Program-made: the position numbers and the translations under genes | DNA from: a virus | Reading direction: 5' to 3' (one strand) | Virus record (IMG/VR): IMGVR_UViG_3300032236_000747 | Coordinates: 62,001-126,000 of that record | DNA length: 64,000 nucleotides | Notes under the pieces: model-generated | The model's input: the letters and a program-made list of their open reading frames with translations, nothing else | Told to the model about the DNA's origin: nothing | Database searches by the model: none | In this document: positions 6,947-14,432 of the stretch, piece by piece | How positions within the stretch are numbered: the first letter of the stretch is position 1 | Layout: each line of letters starts with the position of its first letter

Positions 6947-9885
6947 TGAGCGGAGTAGCAGGTGCTGAACGTGTAAGGAGTCGTAATGACTTTCAACAGT
7001 TTCTTACCTCCTACAAAGACCTAATAAGTCAGTTCCCCGGCTTTGTTAGTTTACAACCTAGTGGAAGTTATAACAGTAATCCAGATAAAATGGATTTTGG
7101 CGATATAGATATTATCGTGCACATCCAAAGTACCAAAGACAAGACCACTGTTAAGAAAGAACTACAAAGTTTCTTTCATCAACAACCCGATACAACAATC
7201 GTTCCGTTTAGCTCAGAAAAGCACGCAGGTAAGCGTAGTTATAATGCGGGAGAACTTATATCAGTTCGTTATCACGACGATACACTAGGTTACAGCGCTC
7301 AAATAGACAACATAGTAGCATTAGACCAACACGAAGTTTCTTTTAAACAACACTTCTTAGATCTACCTGCCGAAAAGCAAGGACTAGTCTTAGGGCTAGT
7401 AAAAATAGCTGCCATAGAAACTGCGCCAGCAGTATTATTTAAAAAGTTAAATATTAATGCTCCCACACAAGTTGAAGCTAATCAAGAGTACGAGTTTAAT
7501 CTCTCAGGAGTTAAGCTAGAGCTAAGAAGAGTAACATACGAACCGGGAACATTTACACAAATCAATAGGCAAGTACTATGGTCTAGTCAAGATTGGAACG
7601 ATGTAGAAAAGTTACTATATCAATACGATCTTAGTCAAGACTTTGAAACATTATTAGCACAGACAAAACAAACTATTAGAAATCCGAGAAGTAACAATAG
7701 ATTACAGGGTGTGTTTAGTAGTATGATTACAGTTAAGAGCGGCGAAGTAGGCACAGAAAAAGGGGCAGGCAAAATGGCGGCGTTAGACAAAATCAAAAAA
7801 ACATTTAGTGAAAGTGACTCTAGATTATTCAATGCGTTAATGGAGGATGCTGATTCTACCTTTGTATTTGCATTTGGTCGCTTTCAACCGCCTACAGTAG
7901 GTCACGAAATACTAATTAGTCAAGTAAAGAAAGCAGCACAGCAGCATAACGCACCCTACGCAATCTTTGTTTCTAAAACTGTGGGAATAACATCTAAACC
8001 TAAACTAAGAAATCCATTAAGTATAGAACAAAAGTTTCCCTATGTACAGGCAGCATTTCCAGGAACAAATTTTGTAGCCTGCAGTGAAGATATGAAAACT
8101 GTCATTGACATTGCTAAACATATTAACCAAAAATACAAAAATATTATAATGGTAGCTGGGGAGGATAGACTAGAAGGTGATAAAGGATTTCATACTATAC
8201 TAAATCAACAAAATGGTATCGACTATAACTTCGATAGCATTGAGTTTATTCCTGTAGGCAGAGATCCGGATGCTGAAAGCGGTACTAAAGTTAGAGAAGC
8301 TGCTGCTAGCGATAACTGGGAGAGATTTAGACAAGGAATTCCTAGCACTATCAACGACAAACAAGCTCACCAGTTAATGGACGAGTTAAAACAAGGTATG
8401 GCTCCTGTGGCAAGAAGAGCACCTCAAAGAAAAGCACAAGAGGGTGGTTACGGAGACAATGGTAGCCCAGAAAGTCGCAGACAAGGTGTGGGTAATGCTA
8501 GTTACGTATCTATGCCAGGAGGCATTGGTATCAAAGAGGCAATGTTACCAAAGAGTGCGTTTGCAGGTAGTGATAAAAATAAACTAGGTCCCGCAGCTCA
8601 TGCTAAAGGCAAACAAAAAGGTCCAGTTAAGCGTGGACAGTTTGTAGGCGGCGGATGTGAAGAAAGTGTGGCGGAAGGCTTGAGAGGTACTGGCAATCCT
8701 GGTATGCCAACTCCATACGACCAAGGTCTTAATGACGCTAAAAAAGACAGAGCATATGATAATCCATATGACCAGCCAGGCGAAGAACAAGAGCATAGCC
8801 AATACAAGAAAGGTTATGAACAAGGTAAGAAGCAAGGTGTGGCGGAAGGCGAAGTGATTCCTTTTCCTAAACGTGAAGTTAAGCCACAAAATAAAAAACC
8901 AGCAGCAAAGAAAGATAACGTAAAAGCTATTAGCAAAGACCGCTATGCCAAAACTGGACCAAATACAATGCAGGGCCCGAATCTTGCTAGTATATACGAA
9001 ACATTTAATAGCAAACAAGAAGTTATTAACTACTTTTTAAGCAAAGGTAAAAGTGCCGGAGCAGGTGCAGCAGCATGGGAACGTGGATGGCGAGGCCCGA
9101 AAAAACAAGCAAAGCCAACTAAGGCTCCACAATCACAACAACGTTACTGGTGGCAGGATAAGGACGATGTAAATGAGTTTGTTACAGGTCCCAATGTTGC
9201 CACAGGCGGCGGCAAGAAAGATTACGGGCAACCAATCAGCGCACGTTACATAGGCGGTAATAAATTTGTAGTCGGTACTACTAACAATTATATACTAACT
9301 GCAACCATAGATAAGTATGGACTAGACTGGGATGACGGTTGGTATTTAGATAGCCCAGGATCAGCACACATCAGTGATGCATCTGAAGGTGATATACCAT
9401 TACCTGTATCAACAGAGCAAAGACATAGCATACACGATACAGTAACAGATTACCTTAATGATAACAATATCGAAGATCTACAAAAAGTAGCAAAACATTT
9501 TGGTCACACAGAGGATGGAAAAATGAATGAACAAGGAATGTCAGAAGCAGAAGGTACTCCAGAGGGGCTACCACATTTAACAAAAGAGTTGTTAACACAC
9601 ATTGTACAACAGGTAGGTACAGAAGGTGCACATGCCATTGTTAAGAGTTTAAAGTGGGGTGATGGTGCTGCTAAAGAACTACTACATCTAATTGTGAAAG
9701 ATTTAAAAAACAATATTAGTGTAGCAGAAAGCGTCAAACAACGCCTAGATCCTAAGTGCTGGAAAGGTTATCGCAAAGCCGGAACTAAGATGAAGGGCGG
9801 TAAACGTGTAAATAACTGTGTTCCAGTTAGTGAAGATATTGAACATTTAATGGCTGGATATATTAAAATATTATCAAGCAAATGA
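6946..9885 (+). CDS. Multidomain protein: Pol-beta nucleotidyltransferase, cytidylyltransferase-like domain and repeat-bearing tail
   Basis: This is a 979-residue multidomain protein. The N-terminal part (about 1-200) has a second Pol-beta signature: PSGS at 38-41, GDIDIIV at 52-58, and a later SAQIDNIVA. Around residues 305-470 is a nucleotidylyltransferase (HIGH-superfamily) domain with FGRFQPPTVGHE and SGTKVREAA, similar to NMN/nicotinate adenylyltransferases. The remaining 500 residues are low-complexity and modular. Two VAEG motifs (near 575 and 632), a SEAEG, and basic Gly/Gln/Lys-rich linkers precede a C-terminal Lys-rich module (PKCWKGYRKAGTKMKGGK, near 936-953) that recurs in T4-like phage proteins as I remember them. 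This looks like a virion-associated enzyme cut by prohead protease. The substrate is unknown. Confidence 0.75.
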   Translation: MSGVAGAERVRSRNDFQQFLTSYKDLISQFPGFVSLQPSGSYNSNPDKMDFGDIDIIVHIQSTKDKTTVKKELQSFFHQQPDTTIVPFSSEKHAGKRSYNAGELISVRYHDDTLGYSAQIDNIVALDQHEVSFKQHFLDLPAEKQGLVLGLVKIAAIETAPAVLFKKLNINAPTQVEANQEYEFNLSGVKLELRRVTYEPGTFTQINRQVLWSSQDWNDVEKLLYQYDLSQDFETLLAQTKQTIRNPRSNNRLQGVFSSMITVKSGEVGTEKGAGKMAALDKIKKTFSESDSRLFNALMEDADSTFVFAFGRFQPPTVGHEILISQVKKAAQQHNAPYAIFVSKTVGITSKPKLRNPLSIEQKFPYVQAAFPGTNFVACSEDMKTVIDIAKHINQKYKNIIMVAGEDRLEGDKGFHTILNQQNGIDYNFDSIEFIPVGRDPDAESGTKVREAAASDNWERFRQGIPSTINDKQAHQLMDELKQGMAPVARRAPQRKAQEGGYGDNGSPESRRQGVGNASYVSMPGGIGIKEAMLPKSAFAGSDKNKLGPAAHAKGKQKGPVKRGQFVGGGCEESVAEGLRGTGNPGMPTPYDQGLNDAKKDRAYDNPYDQPGEEQEHSQYKKGYEQGKKQGVAEGEVIPFPKREVKPQNKKPAAKKDNVKAISKDRYAKTGPNTMQGPNLASIYETFNSKQEVINYFLSKGKSAGAGAAAWERGWRGPKKQAKPTKAPQSQQRYWWQDKDDVNEFVTGPNVATGGGKKDYGQPISARYIGGNKFVVGTTNNYILTATIDKYGLDWDDGWYLDSPGSAHISDASEGDIPLPVSTEQRHSIHDTVTDYLNDNNIEDLQKVAKHFGHTEDGKMNEQGMSEAEGTPEGLPHLTKELLTHIVQQVGTEGAHAIVKSLKWGDGAAKELLHLIVKDLKNNISVAESVKQRLDPKCWKGYRKAGTKMKGGKRVNNCVPVSEDIEHLMAGYIKILSSK

Positions 9886-10145
9886 AGCAATATAGAATAA
9901 CAGGACATCAATACAGCGCATCTACAGACCCGGATTGTTTTTTAAGTCCGGATGATCCTATACATAAACTAATGCCATCTAACTGGCTAGGTGAGCTTGG
10001 CGCTGAACAACGACTAGCTGAATACATGAATCCTCCTAAAGCTAGGCCAGAATACCTAAATCCCGATAATCCCAAAACACAAATGGCCAAACAACTTGGC
10101 ATTAAACCCGGATCTCCCGCGTGGATGGAGCTATGGAAGAAGTAA
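9882..10145 (+). CDS. Hypothetical protein, 87 aa
   Basis: The ATG overlaps the stop of the preceding multidomain gene (ATGA, 9882-9885), indicating translational coupling. The product is soluble, rich in Pro, Asp and Asn (NPPKARPEYLNPDNPKTQ) and lacks a signal peptide. It ends PGSPAWMELWKK. I do not recognise a family. The PEYLNPDNP segment and position between packaged-looking proteins suggest a small accessory protein of the same group, but nothing firmer can be said. Confidence 0.7.
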   Translation: MKQYRITGHQYSASTDPDCFLSPDDPIHKLMPSNWLGELGAEQRLAEYMNPPKARPEYLNPDNPKTQMAKQLGIKPGSPAWMELWKK

Positions 10146-10176
10146 GCTAAATATATTATCGTATTTAGGATTACTT

Positions 10177-10617
10177 ATGGAAGACCTGCAGAAAGCAGCC
10201 AAAATCGGATTTGCTAGTGAATTCAGCTTTTATCTAAAAGCACATAACTTTCATTGGAATGTAGAAGGTGTAGATTTCTACGAATATCACAAACTATTTG
10301 AAGGTATATACACAGAAGTTTTAGATAGTATTGACGACTTTGCTGAAAAACTACGTGCCCTAGGTACCTATGTTCCTGCTAGTCACAGTGCGTTTAGCAT
10401 GTTAAGTCAAATAGCCGACGAAAATAATCTTCAGCCTAAAGAGGGCATGGTACAAGAGTTACTACAAGACAACGAAAAACTAATCAAAGTTTTGAAACTT
10501 GTCTACGATCTTGCCGAGCAAAACGGCGAACACGGATTTAGTAACTTCCTTGCAGAACGCATGGACGCACATCGTAAACACGGTTGGTTCCTGCGTGCCA
10601 GCTTAAAGGGACAATAA
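10177..10617 (+). CDS. dps: Dps-like ferritin (DNA-protecting, iron-storing)
   Basis: The 146-residue product matches the Dps core: HWNVEG at residues 26-31, then FYEYHKLFEGIYTEVLDSIDDFAEKLRALG. The ferroxidase ligands align with E. coli Dps in spacing: H26, H38, E42 (usually Asp or Glu), D53 and E57. Dps dodecamers oxidise Fe(II) with peroxide and protect DNA. I chose the ATG at 10177, which follows TTAGGA with good spacing; the longer in-frame extension to 10096 would overlap the neighbour and is not Dps-like. The long DNA-binding lysine tail is absent. It shares one base with the next gene's start. It could protect phage DNA or be packaged with it; both ideas are inference. Confidence 0.88.
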   Translation: MEDLQKAAKIGFASEFSFYLKAHNFHWNVEGVDFYEYHKLFEGIYTEVLDSIDDFAEKLRALGTYVPASHSAFSMLSQIADENNLQPKEGMVQELLQDNEKLIKVLKLVYDLAEQNGEHGFSNFLAERMDAHRKHGWFLRASLKGQ

Positions 10618-11012
10618 TGAGAGCTAAAGAGTTTATTATCAAAGAAGCAAAAGATGCAGCTGGCGCAACTGGACATAATCCCGATCATATCAGCGCATTA
10701 CCCGATGCACACTTTTGGCCAGAGCTAGATAATAGTTCCGGCTACTTAGCCTACAGATTTGGTGTTGCCATGGCTGGTATGCCAGATCAAAAAATGAAAG
10801 TTGCCGGTCCTACAGGTCTTAAAATGGTTACCATAGGGTATACACAAGCCGAACGAGATATCCTTGATGCTACACAAAACTTAATGGGCACTCCTAAAGT
10901 AAGATTGTCTAGCGGTAAAAGTGAAGAAATGCCGGATGTATACACATTAAGTCCAGTCAACGATTGGCAGAAGGCACTTGAACAATCTACCAAAAAGAAG
11001 AAATCTAAATGA
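10617..11012 (+). CDS. Candidate internal head protein with capsid-targeting-like N-terminus (I)
   Basis: I chose the ATG at 10617, which overlaps the dps stop (TAATG). The product is 131 residues and begins MRAKEFIIKEAKDA. This closely parallels the T4 capsid-targeting peptide (MKTYQEFIAEA in internal proteins, from memory): hydrophobic FI followed by IKE, an (L/I)xE prohead-protease site that would cut after residue 9. The remainder is a small alpha/beta domain (SGYLAYRFGVAMAGMP; IGYTQAERDILDATQ) with a Lys-rich end (STKKKKSK). The next gene begins with almost the same peptide and has a related domain, so the two are likely paralogues. Proteins of this kind in T4 are injected with DNA and antagonise host defences. 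The specific function here is unknown. Confidence 0.72.
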   Translation: MRAKEFIIKEAKDAAGATGHNPDHISALPDAHFWPELDNSSGYLAYRFGVAMAGMPDQKMKVAGPTGLKMVTIGYTQAERDILDATQNLMGTPKVRLSSGKSEEMPDVYTLSPVNDWQKALEQSTKKKKSK

Positions 11013-11566
11013 GAGCCAAAGAGTTTATCGTAGAACGCACTGGACATACTCATCCAGATCATGACGCAGTGCACCAAGGATTTAGCAAACAGAGAGATCC
11101 TGGGGGATATTATCCTACCTATCATCAATATAGAACAGGCATAGCAATCGGAATGGCCGACGGTAGTGATAATCCGATAGATGTTGATCACGAAAGCTGG
11201 ATGGGGCCTTATTGGACCTTTCATCCTTATTCTGACAAAGAACATGATATGATTGATCAAGTTCGAAAAACAATACCAACCGACCACTATCAAGTAAGAC
11301 CCAGAACACCTAGTGCCGAACCTAGCGATACAAATAAAATAAGTCCAACTCCAGATTGGAATCCTAATAAAAGAGAAGTAACAAAAGTAAAAGAATCAGC
11401 AACGTCAGGAAGTTCTAATACAGGCGGAATGAGTTATAGTGCTACAAATAGTACTAACGGAAAGAAGCTTAGTCAAGTTGGTTCACTTTTTGGAGGAACC
11501 TACGGAGAGTCAGACGGCGAAGTTCCTAAGAAGAAAAAATCTAAAACAGTGAGAAGACAGTCATGA
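11009..11566 (+). CDS. Candidate internal head protein with capsid-targeting-like N-terminus (II)
   Basis: The ATG overlaps the upstream stop (ATGA). The 185-residue product begins MRAKEFIVERTGHTHPDHD, nearly identical to its neighbour over the first seven residues and again carrying an IVE protease-type site. The domain behind it (YHQYRTGIAIGMADG; WTFHPYSDKEHDMIDQVRKT) parallels the neighbour (YLAYRFGVAMAGMP; TIGYTQAERDILDATQ), so both look like copies of one fold. A Ser/Thr/Gly-rich linker and a KKKKSK end follow. No catalytic motif is seen. The shared leader, small size and basic tail support virion packaging; this remains inference. Confidence 0.7.
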   Translation: MRAKEFIVERTGHTHPDHDAVHQGFSKQRDPGGYYPTYHQYRTGIAIGMADGSDNPIDVDHESWMGPYWTFHPYSDKEHDMIDQVRKTIPTDHYQVRPRTPSAEPSDTNKISPTPDWNPNKREVTKVKESATSGSSNTGGMSYSATNSTNGKKLSQVGSLFGGTYGESDGEVPKKKKSKTVRRQS

Positions 11567-13704
11567 TCAATGAACACAAAAAAGGTTTCAAGGCTAAAAA
11601 ATACCCAATGCATACTAAACCTGCCACAATGGGAGATAGAAATCCAGTTGCTAAGAATAGCAAAATGGCAGGCAAAGCAGGCGAGCATAAGAATCCAAAA
11701 TCTGCAATAGCTCAACCACGCAAAGCTAAACATAAAAAAGCTGAGATGATGGAAACTGTTATCAGCGTCATTGAAGGGTGGAAAGAAGATGCCGAGGCAC
11801 ATAATGAGTTTTTAGCACATGCTAGAGAACAGCTCCAGGCGGTTAGTCCAACAGAAAGAAATGCACTTGCACAACGCCTTAGTAAATTAGAACAAAAACA
11901 TTTCCCAGAAATGTTTAGTGGTGGCGGACAAGTATCAGGAGATCAATATGATACTGAAACCGGTCAGGCAGTTATTGGTCCTGGCGGTATTAGCTCCAAC
12001 ATTGCTGGCATAGTACACAGTTTAAATAGACCACAGAAACCACAGGGACCAAACATTCAAAACTTACCTTTTGGTACAGTATCCAACCACGATGTTTGGA
12101 ACCATTATGCAAATCATCCCGACAACCAAGGCATTCGTCCATCCTATGCAATGTCGCCCGAGGTTGATCCAGAAGAAGCCCGTCGTAGAGAAGAACTTCG
12201 CCAGCAACAAAACGCAGCCGCATTTGAGCCTGACGAAATGGATGAGTTCTATGATTCGTTGCCACAACGTGTTAAAGACCTCAAGAAAGTTGCCAAGGAT
12301 CCTGCATCGGCTGCTAGATTTGAAGAACTATTCAATAACGAATCGGGAATGGATTGGCACATAAATGACATCATCGGTTACTATGAGTATATGATTAAGC
12401 ACGGACCAATGGATCCAGAAGGTTATGAGGACGCACGTATGACTGCTGCTGGATTAGGAGAAGGATTAGATGATATCCGAGCAAGGATGGATGCTAGACA
12501 AAATCCAAGAGTACAATCAGCACCACAAGCTGAACCATTAGGTGTTCCTAGTGTTAAAGAGTGGCAAGCTAAAATAACTAGTCGATATCCAGGTGCTAGG
12601 TTCATGCAAGCAAAAATGCCCGGCTCTCCTATCCTTGCTATGTTACAAAATTCAGAAGTTGGTCGATATGATAAAGACAAAGGTATTGTTAAACTTGGAC
12701 CACCACACGATAGTGTTCAAGAATCTAAAGTTAACGAGTTAAGCACTGATACTATGAAATCATACATCGGTAAAGCTAAGAAAGAAAAAGATTATAATCA
12801 AGCAGTTTATAAGATGCGTTCTCCTAGTATTGCTGCAGATAAAATTCATTCAGAGTATGACCCGAAACGTAAATCTAAAATCAACAAGCGCAACGCAGGT
12901 ATTGGTCAAGCTCATAGTAAGATTATCGACAAGAATAACAAAGCAGGAATAATGAAAGAAGACATCATGGGACTAGGTTCAAATGAGTTTGAACCAAAAC
13001 AACATCCAGATCCAGAAGGACAAATGGCTCGTCAAGAACTATACCGCAACGCAAAATACGGTATGGATTTATTAAAGATGATCGAGTCCAGCGACGAAAT
13101 CGAACCTTGGGTAGCAGCTAACTTAACTAATGCCGCCACATGGTTAGATAAAGTCTATCATTATCTCGACTATCGTACAAAGTTTGAACCAGAAGTAGAT
13201 CTCGGAAAAGAAGATAAAGGTATCAAAGAAAGCGAAGTAGAACCAAGCGGTGATATTGCTCGTTCAAATCTACAAGTTATTGTAGAGTATAGCATGAAAC
13301 TATTCAAAATGATCAAAGACGATACCCGTCTAGATGGTTGGGTAGCAATGAAGTTAACTAAGGCCAGCGAAGCTGTTAGTTCAAGCAAGCACTACTTAGA
13401 ACACGTATATTTTGATAAGCATTCAAATGATTTATACGAAAACAAGATGCTAAGACAGTTAGCTGAAAAACTTGCCGAAGGTGCGCAGGTAAATGAGCCA
13501 ACAACTAAGGCACCATATTACAATGACGGTGAAGCTAGCTCAAGCAAAGGAATGATCAGTAATATAGTACAACACTCAAGACGTACAGCCGGGGTCGATA
13601 CTGGATATAACTCAACTGAGAAACTGAAGAAAAATCTAAAAAGAGTAGTAGATTTTGACGCAGAAAAAACAGATAAACCTAAAAAAACATTTGGTAGAAA
13701 ATAA
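11563..13704 (+). CDS. Large basic virion-associated protein with internal helical repeats
   Basis: The 713-residue product overlaps the upstream stop (ATGA). The first 60 residues are very basic (Lys/His/Arg-rich), followed by VISVIEGW, which contains a VIE site. The middle is helical and charged. A segment VNELSTDTMKSYIGKAKKEK (near 392) recalls a motif common in T4-like phage proteins (ELS-x-x-T-L-x-S-Y-x-x-KA). Near 487-545 and 566-625 are two related repeats of about 60 residues, each with a K-M-I core and a WVA-x-x-L-T segment followed by HYL. The LAEG and VNEP near 648-655 are further possible protease sites. No enzyme motif is seen. I infer a prohead core or internal protein. It ends the run; a new promoter begins right after its stop. 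Confidence 0.7.
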   Translation: MINEHKKGFKAKKYPMHTKPATMGDRNPVAKNSKMAGKAGEHKNPKSAIAQPRKAKHKKAEMMETVISVIEGWKEDAEAHNEFLAHAREQLQAVSPTERNALAQRLSKLEQKHFPEMFSGGGQVSGDQYDTETGQAVIGPGGISSNIAGIVHSLNRPQKPQGPNIQNLPFGTVSNHDVWNHYANHPDNQGIRPSYAMSPEVDPEEARRREELRQQQNAAAFEPDEMDEFYDSLPQRVKDLKKVAKDPASAARFEELFNNESGMDWHINDIIGYYEYMIKHGPMDPEGYEDARMTAAGLGEGLDDIRARMDARQNPRVQSAPQAEPLGVPSVKEWQAKITSRYPGARFMQAKMPGSPILAMLQNSEVGRYDKDKGIVKLGPPHDSVQESKVNELSTDTMKSYIGKAKKEKDYNQAVYKMRSPSIAADKIHSEYDPKRKSKINKRNAGIGQAHSKIIDKNNKAGIMKEDIMGLGSNEFEPKQHPDPEGQMARQELYRNAKYGMDLLKMIESSDEIEPWVAANLTNAATWLDKVYHYLDYRTKFEPEVDLGKEDKGIKESEVEPSGDIARSNLQVIVEYSMKLFKMIKDDTRLDGWVAMKLTKASEAVSSSKHYLEHVYFDKHSNDLYENKMLRQLAEKLAEGAQVNEPTTKAPYYNDGEASSSKGMISNIVQHSRRTAGVDTGYNSTEKLKKNLKRVVDFDAEKTDKPKKTFGRK

Positions 13705-13705
13705 T

Positions 13706-13734
13706 TTGACCGTGAACTCCTAGTAGTATATACT
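13706..13734 (+). promoter_or_regulatory. Sigma70-type promoter for the DsbA-like gene
   Basis: The -35 box TTGACC (13706-13711) and -10 box TATACT (13729-13734) are 17 bases apart. Expected transcription start is near 13741, about 12 bases before the ATG at 13753. The -10 lies in a 12-base palindrome, TAGTATATACTA. Confidence 0.78.
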
Positions 13735-13751
13735 ATGTAAAAGGAGTTCAC
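13712..13751 (+). repeat. Perfect 9-base inverted repeat spanning promoter and ribosome site (candidate operator)
   Basis: GTGAACTCC (13712-13720) sits directly after the -35 box. Its exact reverse complement GGAGTTCAC (13743-13751) covers the ribosome-binding site and ends one base before the start codon. The arm centres are 31 bases apart, about three helical turns, so a protein could bind both on one DNA face. Confidence 0.55.
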
Positions 13752-13752
13752 T

Positions 13753-14052
13753 ATGAGCAAAGCGTTTGGCGCACCAGAGCAAGCAAAAATTAAACAAATC
13801 ATCGCAGAAGGTTGTACCGTTATGCAAGAGATTCAAGATCTCACCGAAGGTTTGAACGACACCATTAAAGCAGTGGCAGAAGAGCTAGAAGTTAAACCTA
13901 GCGTAATCAAAAAAGCAATCAAAATCGCACAAAAAGATACCTGGGATCAAGTATTCCGTGAGTTTGACGACCTCGAAACTATCGTTGATATCAGTGGTCA
14001 TGCTAACCGCCGTGACGATACTCCAAGTAGCACTACAACTATTAACCCATGA
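13753..14052 (+). CDS. Small DNA-binding-like protein, similar to T4 DsbA
   Basis: The 99-residue, mostly helical product contains a KPSVIKKAIKIAQKDTWDQVF segment followed by an acidic helix (FREFDDLETIVDI). The layout, length and this segment recall T4 DsbA, a double-stranded DNA-binding protein that influences late promoters. The match is from memory and moderate. The gene has its own strong promoter with an inverted repeat over the ribosome site, so the product might regulate itself. It lies immediately before a membrane protein gene (ATGA overlap) and upstream of the DNA polymerase gene. No enzyme motif is present. Confidence 0.6.
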   Translation: MSKAFGAPEQAKIKQIIAEGCTVMQEIQDLTEGLNDTIKAVAEELEVKPSVIKKAIKIAQKDTWDQVFREFDDLETIVDISGHANRRDDTPSSTTTINP

Positions 14053-14348
14053 TAGATGCTGTATTTGGCCCAACTATACAATGGATTAGGGATGATTGGC
14101 GTAGTCATCCTCTACGTTTTGGCGTTGAGCTTATCGCTTGGGCTATTAGTGTTGGTTGTTCGCTCACCATGGCAATCACAGTCCCTAATCCTCCTCTTCT
14201 CCTACTATATCCTGTCTGGATTAGTGGCTGCGCTATGTATGCATGGGCTGCTTACACTCGCAAGAGCTTTGGCATGTTGGCTAACTATATTCTGCTAACC
14301 AGTATTGATTCAGTCGGTTTAGTTAGAATGCTGTTAACACAGCAATAA
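14049..14348 (+). CDS. Small membrane protein, about three helices
   Basis: The start overlaps the upstream stop (ATGA). The 99-residue product has an amphipathic N-terminus (TIQWIRDDWRSHPLRFG), then hydrophobic helices at about residues 24-44, 48-68 and 74-95. No signal peptide cleavage site is evident. It would sit in the inner membrane. An alternative frame inside the same DNA also encodes a hydrophobic stretch, but this frame is favoured by the coupling to the upstream gene. The role is unknown; a membrane protein beside replication genes might help anchor or modify the host membrane, which is speculation. Confidence 0.65.
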   Translation: MIDAVFGPTIQWIRDDWRSHPLRFGVELIAWAISVGCSLTMAITVPNPPLLLLYPVWISGCAMYAWAAYTRKSFGMLANYILLTSIDSVGLVRMLLTQQ

Positions 14349-14432
14349 ATATTATTGAGAACGGTTCAACGAGCCATAAGTCGTTAAAGAAATGGTAGGC
14401 CGGCCATAAAACGGTGTATAAGAAGAATAATA
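14344..14432 (+). promoter_or_regulatory. Leader region upstream of the DNA polymerase gene
   Basis: This 84-base gap begins with AATAAATA (14344-14351), a T4 late-promoter-like core overlapping the end of the upstream gene. It also holds short dyads: AACGA/TCGTT, and an ATGG...CCAT pair around the 8-base palindrome GGCCGGCC. T4 gp43 represses its own mRNA through a leader hairpin, so a similar element is possible. No clear -35/-10 pair is seen. Confidence 0.3.

Noticed and set aside
8584-9018. 144-codon - strand frame inside the 979-residue gene
   Set aside because: Antisense to a clear multidomain gene, very Phe/Cys/Trp-rich, no ribosome site; shadow of the low-complexity region.
14056-14298. 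Alternative 80-codon hydrophobic frame inside the small membrane-protein gene
   Set aside because: The frame at 14049 is coupled by ATGA to its upstream neighbour and is longer; the alternative has no ribosome site.
14349-14432. Possible tRNA in the gap before DNA polymerase
   Set aside because: No cloverleaf, anticodon stem or TTC arm could be assembled; no tRNA was recognised anywhere in the window.
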